Source of the DNA: Bosea vestrisii
GTDB taxonomy: Bacteria; Pseudomonadota; Alphaproteobacteria; Rhizobiales; Beijerinckiaceae
Assembly: GCF_030144325.1 (NCBI RefSeq)
Contig: NZ_CP126307.1
Coordinates: 5,050,001-5,114,000, forward strand
DNA length: 64,000 bases
Direction: 5' to 3'
The notes beneath the pieces were generated by a model. It was not told the DNA's origin, made no database searches, and saw only the letters and a list, made by a program, of their open reading frames with translations. Numbering within the stretch: position 1 is the stretch's first letter; the number at the start of each line of letters is the position of its first letter. The translations under genes were made by a program, and so were the position numbers. Below, piece after piece: positions 34,575 to 43,306 of this stretch.

Positions 34575-35033
34575 TCAGGCCCCTTCGGGCGGCGGCGGCA
34601 GGAAATCGATCTCGTAGCGTGCCGCGAGGGCGACGACCTCGGCCGGGTTCTGCTCCTTCATCGAATGGATCGCCCAGAACAGGTCGTAGAGCCGGCCGGT
34701 CGGCGCGACCCAGAACAGGCACTTCACGGCTGAATCGCTCTTATTGAACAGCCCGTGCGGGATGTTGCGCGGCAGCTTGATCAGGTCGCCGGGCAGGGCA
34801 TGCGACTCCTGGCCGTCGAGCACGAGGTCGAGCCGGCCCTCGAGCATGTAGATGAACTCGTCCTGGGCCGGATGGATGTGCGGCGGCACGAAGGTGCCGG
34901 GCGGGAAGGTGGCGTGCCAGGAGAAGCTGTCCTCGCTCAGCATCTTCGGCACATAGGTCTGGCCGAGGATGTTCCAGGAGATCGCGTCGATCCCCTCATT
35001 GGCCTTGGTCACGCCAGCAGTGAGCGGTTTCAT
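34575..35033 (-). CDS. Cupin-domain protein
   Basis: Single-cupin protein of 152 residues. Metal-binding motif 1 is FVPPHIHPAQDEFIYMLEGR (about 48-67: two His, one Glu) and motif 2 is LPGDLIKLPRNIPHGLFN (about 80-97, His). Function may be a dioxygenase, isomerase or ligand-binding protein. ATG 35033 is preceded by a clear GAAGGAG. It is the last gene of the liv operon, starting 14 bases after the livF stop, so it likely acts on the imported compound. It ends with a run of prolines (LPPPPEGA). Confidence 0.86.
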   Translation of the reverse strand: MKPLTAGVTKANEGIDAISWNILGQTYVPKMLSEDSFSWHATFPPGTFVPPHIHPAQDEFIYMLEGRLDLVLDGQESHALPGDLIKLPRNIPHGLFNKSDSAVKCLFWVAPTGRLYDLFWAIHSMKEQNPAEVVALAARYEIDFLPPPPEGA

Positions 35034-35046
35034 CGTCGTCTCCTTC

Positions 35047-35745
35047 TCAAAGATGCAGGAAGCGGTCCTTGACCGCGCTGTCGCTGCGCAGATCGTCGCT
35101 GGTCCCGCGCCAGGCGACGCGGCCCTTCTCCAGCACGACATGCCGGTCGGCGATCTTTGCCAATGCGTCGACGTTCTTGTCGATCACCAGGATCGACTCG
35201 CCCTCGGCCTTCAGCGCCGACAGGCAGGACCAGATCTCCTGCCGGATGATCGGCGCAAGGCCCTCGGTCGCCTCGTCGAGGATGACGAGCTTGGGATTGG
35301 TCATCAGCGCCCGGCCGATCGCCAGCATCTGCTGCTCGCCGCCGGAAAGCTGGTTGCCGCGATTGGCCTTGCGTTCTTTCAGCCGCGGCAGAAAGGCGTA
35401 GACGCGCTCCAGCGTCCAGCGCGGTGTCCCGAAGCGGCTGGCGGCGGTGGCGATCAGGTTCTCCTCGACCGAGAGCGTCGGGAAGACCTGCCGTCCCTCT
35501 GGGACGAGGCCGATCCCGGCCTGTGCCAGCCGGAACGGTGCGCTGCCGGTGAGGTCGACGCCCCCGAAGCTGACACGGCCGGAGCGGGGCCGGATCAACC
35601 CCATGATGGCGCGCACCGTCGTGGTTTTGCCCATGCCGTTGCGGCCGAGCAGGGTCACGACCTCGCCGGCGCCGACCGCAAGATCGACGCCAAACAGGAT
35701 CTGCGCCTCGCCATAACCGGCTTGGAGAGCCTCGACAGTCAGCAT
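35047..35745 (-). CDS. livF: Branched-chain-amino-acid-type ABC transporter ATP-binding protein LivF
   Basis: ATPase of 232 residues. Walker A LLGRNGMGKTTTVRA, signature LSGGEQQMLAIGRALM, Walker B LVILDEATEGLAPII and the LivF-typical LVIDKNVDALAKIADRHVVL are present. It works with LivG to drive import through LivH/LivM. It is separated from livG by 163 bases containing a palindromic repeat. The Liv family also imports aromatic acids, amides and urea; the cupin and the shared operator suggest an aromatic or related substrate here. Confidence 0.92.
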   Translation of the reverse strand: MLTVEALQAGYGEAQILFGVDLAVGAGEVVTLLGRNGMGKTTTVRAIMGLIRPRSGRVSFGGVDLTGSAPFRLAQAGIGLVPEGRQVFPTLSVEENLIATAASRFGTPRWTLERVYAFLPRLKERKANRGNQLSGGEQQMLAIGRALMTNPKLVILDEATEGLAPIIRQEIWSCLSALKAEGESILVIDKNVDALAKIADRHVVLEKGRVAWRGTSDDLRSDSAVKDRFLHL

Positions 35746-35763
35746 GGTGCGTGCTCGTTCTCT

Positions 35764-35886
35764 GTCATTCCGGGGCGCGCAGCGAACCCGGAACCCATGA
35801 TCGGGCGAGCGCGATCGTTCATGGTTGTCATGGTCTCACCCGGTCGTGGGTTCCGGGTTCTTCGCAGCGCGAAGCCCCGGAATGAC
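35764..35886. repeat. Palindromic intergenic repeat (gtcattccgggg type)
   Basis: Inverted repeat between livG and livF. Outer arms gtcattccgggg and ccccggaatgac; inner arms cccggaacccatga and the matching tgggttccggg. It interrupts an otherwise tight operon and could stabilise or process the mRNA between the two genes. Confidence 0.8.
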
Positions 35887-35908
35887 AAGGGGTGACGTTC
35901 GTCGGTCA

Positions 35909-36658
35909 TTACCCCTCCTCGCCGAGATAGGCTTCGCGCACGGCAGCGTCGGCGCGGACGGCGGTCGGATCGCCGGACGCAATGACGCGGCCATAGACGA
36001 GGACGGTGACCGTGTCGGCCAGCGCGAACACGGCTTCCATGTCGTGCTCGACCAGCAGCATGGCGTAGCGCCCCTTCAGGCTCCTGAGCAGGCCGATCAG
36101 CCGCTCGCCTTCCTCCTTGCCGACGCCGGCGAGCGGCTCGTCGAGCAGGATCGCCGCCGGCTCCAGCGCCAGTGCCATGGCGATCTCCAGCGCCCGCTTC
36201 TCGCCATGCGACAGGCTGCCGGCGGGAACATGGGCGCGTTCGCCAAGGCCGACAGCATCTAGCGCGGCGCGGGCAGGGCGGTTGAGGCGCTCGTCGCTGG
36301 CGGCATTGCGAAAGAAGGAGAGCGGATGCGTCGCCTTCGCCTGCACGCCGAGCGCGACATTCTCCAGCGCCGAGAGCGAGGCGATGGTCGAGGTGATCTG
36401 GAAGGTCCGCGCCAGGCCGTGGCGGGCGCGCTTCTCGGCATTGAACGCCGTCACGTCCTCGCCGCGGAAACGGATGGTGCCGGCATCGGGCGTCAGCATG
36501 CCGGAGATCTGATGGACCAGCGTGGTCTTGCCGGCGCCGTTCGGGCCGATCAGCGCGTGCAATTCGCCCGGCGCTACGGCGAGACTGACGCCATCGGTCA
36601 CCTTCAGCGCGCCGAAGGATTTGCGCACACCATCGAGGACGAGGACCGGCTCAGCCAT
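35909..36658 (-). CDS. livG: Branched-chain-amino-acid-type ABC transporter ATP-binding protein LivG
   Basis: ATPase of 249 residues. Walker A LIGPNGAGKTTLVHQ, signature LSHGEKRALEIAMALAL (LSHGE is typical of LivG), Walker B AILLDEPLAGVGKEE and the C-terminal VLVYGRVIASGDPTAVR. Its start overlaps the end of livM by 8 bases, so translation is coupled. It pairs with LivF on the LivH/LivM permease. Confidence 0.93.
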   Translation of the reverse strand: MAEPVLVLDGVRKSFGALKVTDGVSLAVAPGELHALIGPNGAGKTTLVHQISGMLTPDAGTIRFRGEDVTAFNAEKRARHGLARTFQITSTIASLSALENVALGVQAKATHPLSFFRNAASDERLNRPARAALDAVGLGERAHVPAGSLSHGEKRALEIAMALALEPAAILLDEPLAGVGKEEGERLIGLLRSLKGRYAMLLVEHDMEAVFALADTVTVLVYGRVIASGDPTAVRADAAVREAYLGEEG

Positions 36659-37643
36659 GACGCGAGCCCAGCTTGCGCAGCATCCCGACGATGCCGCCGC
36701 GGGTGAACAGCACGAACAGGATGATCATGGGCCCGAAGATGACGCGCCAGTGCTCGGTCAGGTGCGAAAGTGCATCCTCGGCGATCAGATAGGCGACAGC
36801 GCCGATGATCGCGCCGTGCAGCGAGCCGACACCGCCGAGCACCGCCATGAAGATCAGTTCGCCCGAGCGCTGCCAGGACATGAAAGCCGGGCTGACGAAT
36901 TCGGTGTGATTGGCGAGGAAGAAGCCGGAGAGCCCGGCCAGCATGCCGCTGATCACATAGGCGATGAGGCGCACGCGGGTGACGTCGAAGCCGGTGACGC
37001 TGACGCGGACCGGGTTCTCGCGCGCTGCCCTGAGCACTCGGCCGAAGCGCGAGGCGACGAGCCCGCGCACCAGGAGATAGGCACCGCCGAGCGCGATGAG
37101 CACCGTGTAATAGAACGAGGTCCGGTTCGCGAACGGGTTGAAGCCGAGCAGCGTGCTCTTCTCGTAGAGCGTCAGCCCGTCATCGCCGCCATAGGCCGAG
37201 AGCGCCTGCGCCAGGAAATAGACCATCTGGCCGAAGGCGAGGGTGATCATGATGAAGGCGACGCCGCGCGTGCGCAGGCAGATCGCGCCGGTGATCGCGC
37301 CGAAGAATGCGCAGACGACGAGGATCACCGGCAGGATCACGAGCGCCTCGCTCTTGCCCTCTGTGATCATGATGCCGGTGACATAGGCACCGATGCCGAG
37401 GAAGGCGGCGTGGCCGAAGGAGACCAGGCCGCCGACGCCGAGGATCAGGTCGAGCGAGAGCGCAGCGATGGCGAAGATCAGCGCCCGCGTCAGCAAAGCA
37501 AGCCAGCCGGCCGGCATGCCGAGCGAGACGGCGAGCGGTATCAGTGCCAGCAGCAGGAACAGGATGGCTGGCAGCAGCACTTTGGCGCGCTCGCGTGGCG
37601 GTGCGACGTTGCTGACCTCGGCCATGGCGGGCGCAGCGCTCAT
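36651..37643 (-). CDS. livM: Branched-chain-amino-acid-type ABC transporter permease LivM
   Basis: Inner-membrane permease of 330 residues with about ten hydrophobic segments after a short N-terminal tail. The family motifs GVGGLVSFGHAAFLGIGAYV (about 70-89) and MAVLGGVGSLHGAIIGA (about 270-286) are clear. It overlaps livH by 4 bases (ATGA) and livG by 8. It forms the translocation path with LivH. Confidence 0.93.
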   Translation of the reverse strand: MSAAPAMAEVSNVAPPRERAKVLLPAILFLLLALIPLAVSLGMPAGWLALLTRALIFAIAALSLDLILGVGGLVSFGHAAFLGIGAYVTGIMITEGKSEALVILPVILVVCAFFGAITGAICLRTRGVAFIMITLAFGQMVYFLAQALSAYGGDDGLTLYEKSTLLGFNPFANRTSFYYTVLIALGGAYLLVRGLVASRFGRVLRAARENPVRVSVTGFDVTRVRLIAYVISGMLAGLSGFFLANHTEFVSPAFMSWQRSGELIFMAVLGGVGSLHGAIIGAVAYLIAEDALSHLTEHWRVIFGPMIILFVLFTRGGIVGMLRKLGSRHG

Positions 37644-38565
37644 GTCCGGCCTCGCGCCGGCAGCAACCCTTCCGGCCGCACGAACAGCACCACAGCCATC
37701 AGGAGATAGATCAGCATCGAGGACAGTGCCGCACCGGTCGCCCGCGCCGAGGGGGCGCTCATCAACAGCCTGAGCAGGTCGTTCATGAAGGAACGGCCGA
37801 GCGTGTCGACCAGGCCGACGATCAGCGCCGCGACGAAGGCGCCGCGGATCGAGCCGATGCCGCCGATGACGATGACGACGAAGGCGAGGATCAGGACGGT
37901 GTCGCCCATGCCGGGCTCGACCGAGAGGATCGGCGCCGCCATCGCCCCGGCGAAGCCCGCCAGCATCGTGCCGAAGGCGAAGACGATCATGAACAGCTTG
38001 CGGATGTCGACGCCGAGCGCCGAGACCATCGGCGCATTGGAGGCGCCGGCGCGCAGCAGCATGCCGGTCCGCGTCTTCTCGACGATGAACCAGAGCAGGG
38101 CGCCGACGCCAAGCCCCGCGCCGATCAGGGCGAAGCGATAGGTGGGGTACAGGATGCCGTCCATCAGCGCGACATTGCCGGTCAGGAACGCCGGCAGCGG
38201 CACGGAGAGGGGAGCGGCCCCCAGACCATCTTGACGCCCTGGTTGAGCAGCAGGATCAGCCCGAAGGTCGCCAGCACCTGGTCGAGGTGGTCGCGCTCGT
38301 AGAGATGGCGGAAGACCAGGAATTCGAGCGCGAGGCCGAAGACCAGTGCCGCCGCCAATGCCAGCACGAGCCCGAGCACGAAGGAGCCGGTCAGCGCGAC
38401 GAAGGTCACCGCCAGATAGGCGCCGAGCATGTACTGCACGCCGTGCGCCAGGTTGATGAAGTCCATCACGCCGAAGACCAGCGTCAGCCCTGCCGCCACC
38501 AGGAACAGCAGGATGCCGAACTGCAGCCCGTTCAGGATCTGGACGATGAGGAGGCCGGTGGTCAT
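37640..38565 (-). pseudogene. livH: LivH permease, split by a one-base frameshift (probably a sequencing error)
   Basis: Permease partner of LivM, about 308 residues when corrected. The N-terminal half (38565 down to about 38220) contains VAAGLTLVFGVMDFINLAHG and QVLATFGLILLLNQGVKMVW, then runs out of frame at VWGPLPSPC. The native continuation, APLSVPLPAFLTGNVALMDG, is in the next frame and goes to the stop at 37640 through GGIGSIRGAFVAALIVGLVD. The break is at a run of five C on the plus strand (38218-38222); a sixth restores VWGAAPLSVPLP. All other operon genes are intact. ATG 38565 is chosen by homology of MTTGLLIVQ. Confidence 0.88.
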
Positions 38566-38604
38566 TGCTGGTTCGCTATCGGCTGTCCGGAAAAAGCGCG
38601 GGGA

Positions 38605-38744
38605 ACCCTCTCCTGTAAGGAGAGGGCAGGGTGAGGTGTAGGCCATCGGACCAGCGCCGCGAGCGCTGACCGTGTGGTCAGGTTCAGGCCAATGATTTCG
38701 CTACGAACACCTCACCCCTGCCCCTCTCCTTCCAGGAGAGGGGT
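38605..38744. repeat. Palindromic repeat (ccctctcctgtaaggagaggg type)
   Basis: Inverted repeat between the binding-protein gene and livH. Left part ccctctcctgtaaggagagg plus cagggtgaggtg; right part cacctcacccctgcccctct plus ccttccaggagagg. It belongs to the same general type as repeats at 45.7, 55.7 and 58.0 kb, and lies where mRNA of the highly expressed binding protein could be protected. Confidence 0.75.
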
Positions 38745-38762
38745 TATTGAGGTTCAGCCGCC

Positions 38763-39932
38763 CTATTTGAGCGCGCAATCCTTCGCATGCGGATCGGCGT
38801 AGTCCTCGAACACCTTCTGGGCGATCTCGGTCTGGAACTTGCCGTCGGCCCGCTTGGCGACCTTGACCAGGTAGAAGTCCTGGATCGGGTAGCCATTGGT
38901 GTTGAACTTGAACTTACCGCGCAGCGAGGTGAAGTCGGCCTTCTTGATCGCGGCGCGGAGCTTGTCCTTGTCGGCGGTGCCGCCGGCGGCCTTGACCGCC
39001 GAGTCGATCAGCTGCGCCGCGTCATAAGCCTGCTGGGCATAGGAGCCGGGCACGATCTTGTAGGCGGCTTCATAGGCCGAGACGAACTTCTTCGTCTGCG
39101 GATTGTCCATGTTGGGTGCCCAGGTCATGCCGCCGAACATCCCGACCGCTGCGTCCTGCTGCGCCGGCAGCGTCGATTCGTCGACCGTGAAGGCGGAGAG
39201 GAAAGGCACCTTGCCGGTGAGGCCTGCCTGCGACCACTGCTTGACGAAGTTGACGCCGAGGCCGCCGGGCAGGAAGGCAAAGACCACGTCGGGCTTGGCC
39301 GAGGCGATCTTGGCGAGCTCGGCCGCGAAGTCGAGCGAGGTCAGCGGGACATAGACCTCGTCGAGGATCTCGCCCTTGAAGTAGCGCTTGAAGCCGGCGA
39401 GCGAGTCCTTACCCGCCTGGTAGTTCGGCGCGATGATGTAGGCCTTCTTGTAGTTCTGGTCCTGCGCGTACTTGCCCAGCACCTCGTGGACCTGGTCGTT
39501 CTGGTACGAGGTCACGAAGAAGTTCTGGTGGCAGGCCTTGCCGGCCATGGTCGACGGACCGGCGTTCGGGCTGATCAGGATGGCGCCGGAATCGAGCACC
39601 GGCTTGGCGATCGCGCCGAGGATGTTCGAGAACACCGGGCCGACGACGAAGTCGACCTTGCCGCCCTCAACGTAGCTGCGGACCTTGCCGACCGCGACGT
39701 CGGGCTTGAGCTCATCGTCGATCACGGTGATCTGCACCGGCACGCCGCCGAGCTTGCCGCCGTTCTGATCGACGGCGAGCTGGAAGCCGTCGCGGACCTG
39801 CTGGCCGAGCGCCGCCGCCGGCCCGGTCAGCACGCTGACCACGCCAATCTTCAAGGGCTCCTGCGCCTGCGCGCTGGCAAGCCCGAGCGCGAGCGCGCCG
39901 GCACTGAGCGACAAAGCGAATTTCAGTGTCAT
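38763..39932 (-). CDS. Liv-type ABC transporter substrate-binding protein
   Basis: Periplasmic binding protein of 389 residues (type I fold). The signal peptide MTLKFALSLSAGALALGLAS ends near AQAQ; the mature protein begins EPLKIGVVSVLTGPAAALGQ, typical of LivK-like proteins. ATG 39932 has a gggagga ribosome site; the upstream in-frame extension is rejected. It heads the operon binding protein-livH-livM-livG-livF-cupin, about 80 bases downstream of an AAGCTT-centred palindrome. The ligand may be an aromatic acid rather than an amino acid (inference from operator and cupin). Confidence 0.9.
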   Translation of the reverse strand: MTLKFALSLSAGALALGLASAQAQEPLKIGVVSVLTGPAAALGQQVRDGFQLAVDQNGGKLGGVPVQITVIDDELKPDVAVGKVRSYVEGGKVDFVVGPVFSNILGAIAKPVLDSGAILISPNAGPSTMAGKACHQNFFVTSYQNDQVHEVLGKYAQDQNYKKAYIIAPNYQAGKDSLAGFKRYFKGEILDEVYVPLTSLDFAAELAKIASAKPDVVFAFLPGGLGVNFVKQWSQAGLTGKVPFLSAFTVDESTLPAQQDAAVGMFGGMTWAPNMDNPQTKKFVSAYEAAYKIVPGSYAQQAYDAAQLIDSAVKAAGGTADKDKLRAAIKKADFTSLRGKFKFNTNGYPIQDFYLVKVAKRADGKFQTEIAQKVFEDYADPHAKDCALK

Positions 39933-40008
39933 GTCGGATGTCCTCCCGGGACCTGCGAAAGCCGCCGCCGAAGGGATCCCCATCCCCGTTTCACGCAGCG
40001 CCACGGCC

Positions 40009-40032
40009 ATATTGTTTCAAGCTTAAAATATC
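40009..40032. promoter_or_regulatory. AAGCTT-centred site upstream of the liv operon
   Basis: Contains tattgtttcaagcttaaaa, with the same centre AAGCTT (40019-40024) and similar T-rich/A-rich arms as the stronger palindrome at 31760-31785. It lies about 80 bases upstream of the binding-protein start. The dyad is less symmetrical here. No regulator gene is adjacent to either site. Confidence 0.5.
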
Positions 40033-40075
40033 TGCAAGGGGTTCTGATCGGTAATTTTTGTGCGTGGGCGGAGAG

Positions 40076-40185
40076 CGTCATTCTCGGGCAAAGCGAAGCG
40101 CAGACCCGAGAATCTCAGGATGAGGAGGCGCAGATTGGAGCCTCTTCCTGCCAGAGATGCTCGGGACGAGCCCGAGCATGACGCG
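40076..40185. repeat. Two-hairpin dispersed repeat, copy 2
   Basis: Same layout as copy 1: attctcggg...cccgagaat then atgctcggg-acgag-cccgagcat, ending gacgcg. It lies between the liv operon promoter region and the 3' end of the BMP-family binding-protein gene. Confidence 0.85.
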
Positions 40186-40203
40186 TCCTTCGCTTAGCCG
40201 GCC

Positions 40204-41277
40204 TTACGCCTGCACGCCGTCGACGTACCAGTCCATCTTCGAGAGCATCTCGTCGCTCGCGGTTTCGCCGGCCTTGAGGCGCAGCGTGCCCTTCTGGTCC
40301 TTGAGCTCGCCGGTGAAGGGGTGGAGCGTGCCGGCGATGATGCCCTTCTGCACGTCGTCCGCGGCGGCGCGTGCCGCCGGCGTGATCGCGTCGTTATAGG
40401 GCGCGAGCTTGACCATGCCTTCCTTGAGGCCGTGCCAGACGTCGCCAGTCTTCCAGGTGCCGCCCATCGCTTCCTTGACGCGCTTGATGTAGTAGCCCGA
40501 CCAGTCGTCGACGATCGCCGAGAGATGCGCCTTCGGCGCGAAGGCCTTCATGTCCGAGGCCTGACCGAAGGCGAAGACGCCGCGCTGCTCGGCCGCCTGC
40601 AGCGGGGCGGCGGAATCGGTGTGCTGGGTGATCATGTCGGCGCCCTGATCGATCAGCGCCTTGGCCGCATCGGCCTCCTTGGCCGGGTCGTACCAGGTCG
40701 AGCACCAGATCACCTTGGTCTTGAAGTTGGGGTTCACCTTCTTCGCCGCGAGATGGAAGGCGTTGATGCCCATCACCACCTCGGGAATAGGGAAGGAGGC
40801 GACATAGCCCGCCTGGCCGGTCTTCGACATGTGGCCGGCGATGGTGCCGATCGCAGCCCGGCCCTCGTAGAAGCGGGCATTGTAGGTGGCGACATTCTCG
40901 GCGCGCTGATAGCCGGTCGCGTGCTCGAAGAAGATCTTCGGGAACTGCTTGGCAACCTGGATCGTCGGGTTCATGAAGCCGAACGACGTGGTGAAGATCA
41001 GCTGGTTGCCGGCCTGGGCGAGCTGGCGGATGGCGCGCGCGGCATCGGGACCTTCGGCGACGTTCTCGATGAAGCTGGTCTTGATCTTGGCGCCGTACTC
41101 CTTCTCCAGCGCCAGCCGGCCCTGATCATGGGTCCAGGTGTAGCCATGGTCGCCGATCGGGCCGACATAGACGAAGCCGACGCCGAACGGCGCCTGGGCG
41201 CGCGCGCCGACCAGCGGCAGGGCCGAGCTGGCGGCAGCGCCGGCAAGAAGAGTGCGGCGGGTGATGATGGTCGACAT
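40204..41277 (-). CDS. BMP-family ABC transporter substrate-binding protein (nucleoside type)
   Basis: Binding protein of the basic membrane protein/PnrA group, 357 residues, which binds purine nucleosides or related compounds. The Tat-like leader ITRRTLLAGAAASSALPLVG is at about residues 4-23. The mature part starts FGVGFVYVGPIGDHGYTWTH, with the family motifs LIFTTSFGFMNPTIQVAK, FPIPEVVMGINAFHLAA and ADMITQHTDS. ATG 41277 gives a complete leader. It is last in the gene order xdhA-xdhB-xdhC-ATPase-permease-permease-BMP, matching a purine uptake and degradation operon. Confidence 0.9.
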   Translation of the reverse strand: MSTIITRRTLLAGAAASSALPLVGARAQAPFGVGFVYVGPIGDHGYTWTHDQGRLALEKEYGAKIKTSFIENVAEGPDAARAIRQLAQAGNQLIFTTSFGFMNPTIQVAKQFPKIFFEHATGYQRAENVATYNARFYEGRAAIGTIAGHMSKTGQAGYVASFPIPEVVMGINAFHLAAKKVNPNFKTKVIWCSTWYDPAKEADAAKALIDQGADMITQHTDSAAPLQAAEQRGVFAFGQASDMKAFAPKAHLSAIVDDWSGYYIKRVKEAMGGTWKTGDVWHGLKEGMVKLAPYNDAITPAARAAADDVQKGIIAGTLHPFTGELKDQKGTLRLKAGETASDEMLSKMDWYVDGVQA

Positions 41278-41309
41278 GATGGTGCTCCCCGTTGTCGGTT
41301 GCGGCGTCG

Positions 41310-42233
41310 TCACGACGCCGGGAAAGGCTTGCCGAGGCAGGCGGGCGCGTCGCGTCCGCCGATCCTCCGTCCTAGCGACATCATGGTCAGAACCACAATC
41401 GTCGCAAGGTAGGGGGTCATCGCCAGCACCTCGGGCGCGATGAAGCTCCAGCCGGCCGCCTTGGCCTGCAGCTCGAAGGTCGCGACCGCGCCGAAGAGAT
41501 AGGCGCCGATCAGGAGCCGCCCCGGCTTCCACGCTGCGAAGACGACGAGCGCGAGCGCGATCCAGCCACGGCCGGCGGTCAGCCGGTCGGCCCACATCGG
41601 CGTCAGCGCCAGCGAAAAATAGGCGCCGCCGAGCCCAGCCAGCGCGCCGCCGAAGGCGGTCGCAGCCGTGCGGATCGCCAGCACGCGATAGCCGATGGCA
41701 TGGGCGGAATCGGCATTCTCGCCGACGGCGCGCAGGATCAGCCCGGCCTTCGTCCGGCGCAGGAACAGGCCGACGGCGAGGACGAGCGCGAGCGAGAGAT
41801 AGACGATCGCGTCATGGCCGAAGACGAGGCGCAGCCAGGGATGCGCAGCGTAATCGGCCGGAAAGAGCGGGCCGAGCCGCGTGATCGTGCGGCCGACGAA
41901 GCCGGCGCCGATCAGCGAGGAGGCGCCGATACCGAAGATCGTCAGGGCCAGGCCCGTAGCGACCTGGTTGGAGCCGAGGCCGAGTGTCAGCAGCGCAAAG
42001 ATCATCGCTGCCGCGACGCCGGCCAGCGTGGCGGCGATGAGCCCGAGCGCGATGCTGCCGGTCGAATAGGCGACCGCGAAGCCCGCGACGGCCCCGCACA
42101 GCATCATGCCCTCGACGCCGAGATTGAGGACGCCGGCCTTCTCGGTGACGAGCTCGCCGAGGCTGGCGAGCAGGATCGGCGTCGCTGCCGCGGCAAGCGT
42201 CATGAAGATCGAGACGAGAATGGCGGCGGTCAT
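41310..42233 (-). CDS. ABC transporter permease (nucleoside/purine type), second subunit
   Basis: Permease of 307 residues of the BPD_transp_2/NupQ-like group, with about eight to ten hydrophobic segments. The conserved TEKAGVLNLGVEGMMLCGAV (about 29-48) and RAVGENADSAHAIGY (about 168-182) are the family marks. Its ATG overlaps the stop of the preceding permease (ATGA). It forms a heterodimer with that permease. Confidence 0.91.
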   Translation of the reverse strand: MTAAILVSIFMTLAAAATPILLASLGELVTEKAGVLNLGVEGMMLCGAVAGFAVAYSTGSIALGLIAATLAGVAAAMIFALLTLGLGSNQVATGLALTIFGIGASSLIGAGFVGRTITRLGPLFPADYAAHPWLRLVFGHDAIVYLSLALVLAVGLFLRRTKAGLILRAVGENADSAHAIGYRVLAIRTAATAFGGALAGLGGAYFSLALTPMWADRLTAGRGWIALALVVFAAWKPGRLLIGAYLFGAVATFELQAKAAGWSFIAPEVLAMTPYLATIVVLTMMSLGRRIGGRDAPACLGKPFPAS

Positions 42234-43306
42234 GGCGCGACCTTCGCCGGGCGCGTTTTCCATGCCAGCCGCCAACGCACCAGCACATCGGTCGCGAGCA
42301 GGAAGAACAGCAGCAGCGCCTGGAACATGCCGGTTGCGGCCGAGGGCAGGCGGACCGTGCTCTGGGCGATCTCGCCGCCGACATAGGTCACTGCCAGCAC
42401 CAGCGCGCCGAAGACGATGCCGACAGGCGAGAGCCGGCCGAGGAAGGCGACGATGATCGCGGTAAAGCCGTAGCCGACCGGAAATTGCGGGGTGAGCTGG
42501 CCGAAAGGGCCAGCCGCCTCGAGCAGACCGGCGAGTCCGGCAAGGCCGCCACCGGCAAGCAGCACCGCCCAGGTGACGCGGTTCGCGTCGAAGCCACCAT
42601 GGCGGGCGGCGGCGGGTGCGCGGCCGACGACGCGGACGGCGTAGCCGGCGACGGTCTTGCTCATGACGAACCAGGCGATCAGCGCGAGCAGGATGGCGAG
42701 CGGCACGCCGACGTGGACGAGCGAGCCTTCCGCGACCGCCGGCAGCGTCTGGCTGGCGCTGAACATCTTGGTCTGCGGGAAGTTGAAGCCGTCCGGATCC
42801 TTCCAGGGACCGCGCACGAGATAGTACAGGAACTGCACCGCGACATAGGTCAGCATCAGGCTGGTCAGGATCTCGCTGACCTGCAGGCGAACCTTCAGCA
42901 GAGCCGGCAGCGCTGCGAAGGCCGCGCCGCCGAGAATGCCGCCGAGCGCCATCGCCGGCAGGATCCACCAGCCGGTCATGTCATGGGTCAGCAGCGCGAC
43001 GCCGGTGCCGGCAATCGCGCCCATGACGTATTGCCCCTCGGCGCCGATATTCCAGACATTGGCACGGAAACCGATGGCGAGACCGAGCGCGACCATGATC
43101 AGCGGCGCTGCCTTGACGCCGAGATCGGCCCAGCGCTGCGGTTCGATCAGTGGCGTAATGAAGATCGCGGTCACCGCGCGCAGGCCGTCATAGCCGATCG
43201 CGCCGAAGACGAGCATGCCGGTCAGCATGGTGAGCCCGATCGCGATCAGCGGGCTCAGATAGAGCATCGCCTTGCTGGGCTCGCGCCGGCGCCGCCACTC
43301 AAGCAT
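42230..43306 (-). CDS. ABC transporter permease (nucleoside/purine type), first subunit
   Basis: Permease of 358 residues of the NupP-like group. A basic N-terminus (MLEWRRRREP) leads to about nine hydrophobic segments; AIGFRANVWNIGAEGQYVMG (about 76-95) is the conserved cytoplasmic motif, and RVVGRAPAAARHGGFD (about 225-240) corresponds to the ATPase-contact loop. The start overlaps the ATPase stop by 8 bases; the end overlaps the next permease by 4. Confidence 0.91.
   Translation of the reverse strand: MLEWRRRREPSKAMLYLSPLIAIGLTMLTGMLVFGAIGYDGLRAVTAIFITPLIEPQRWADLGVKAAPLIMVALGLAIGFRANVWNIGAEGQYVMGAIAGTGVALLTHDMTGWWILPAMALGGILGGAAFAALPALLKVRLQVSEILTSLMLTYVAVQFLYYLVRGPWKDPDGFNFPQTKMFSASQTLPAVAEGSLVHVGVPLAILLALIAWFVMSKTVAGYAVRVVGRAPAAARHGGFDANRVTWAVLLAGGGLAGLAGLLEAAGPFGQLTPQFPVGYGFTAIIVAFLGRLSPVGIVFGALVLAVTYVGGEIAQSTVRLPSAATGMFQALLLFFLLATDVLVRWRLAWKTRPAKVAP

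Noticed and set aside
37640..38646. Two separate small permease genes in the Liv operon
   Set aside because: The two frames are consecutive halves of one LivH protein that join natively when one base is added at 38218-38222.
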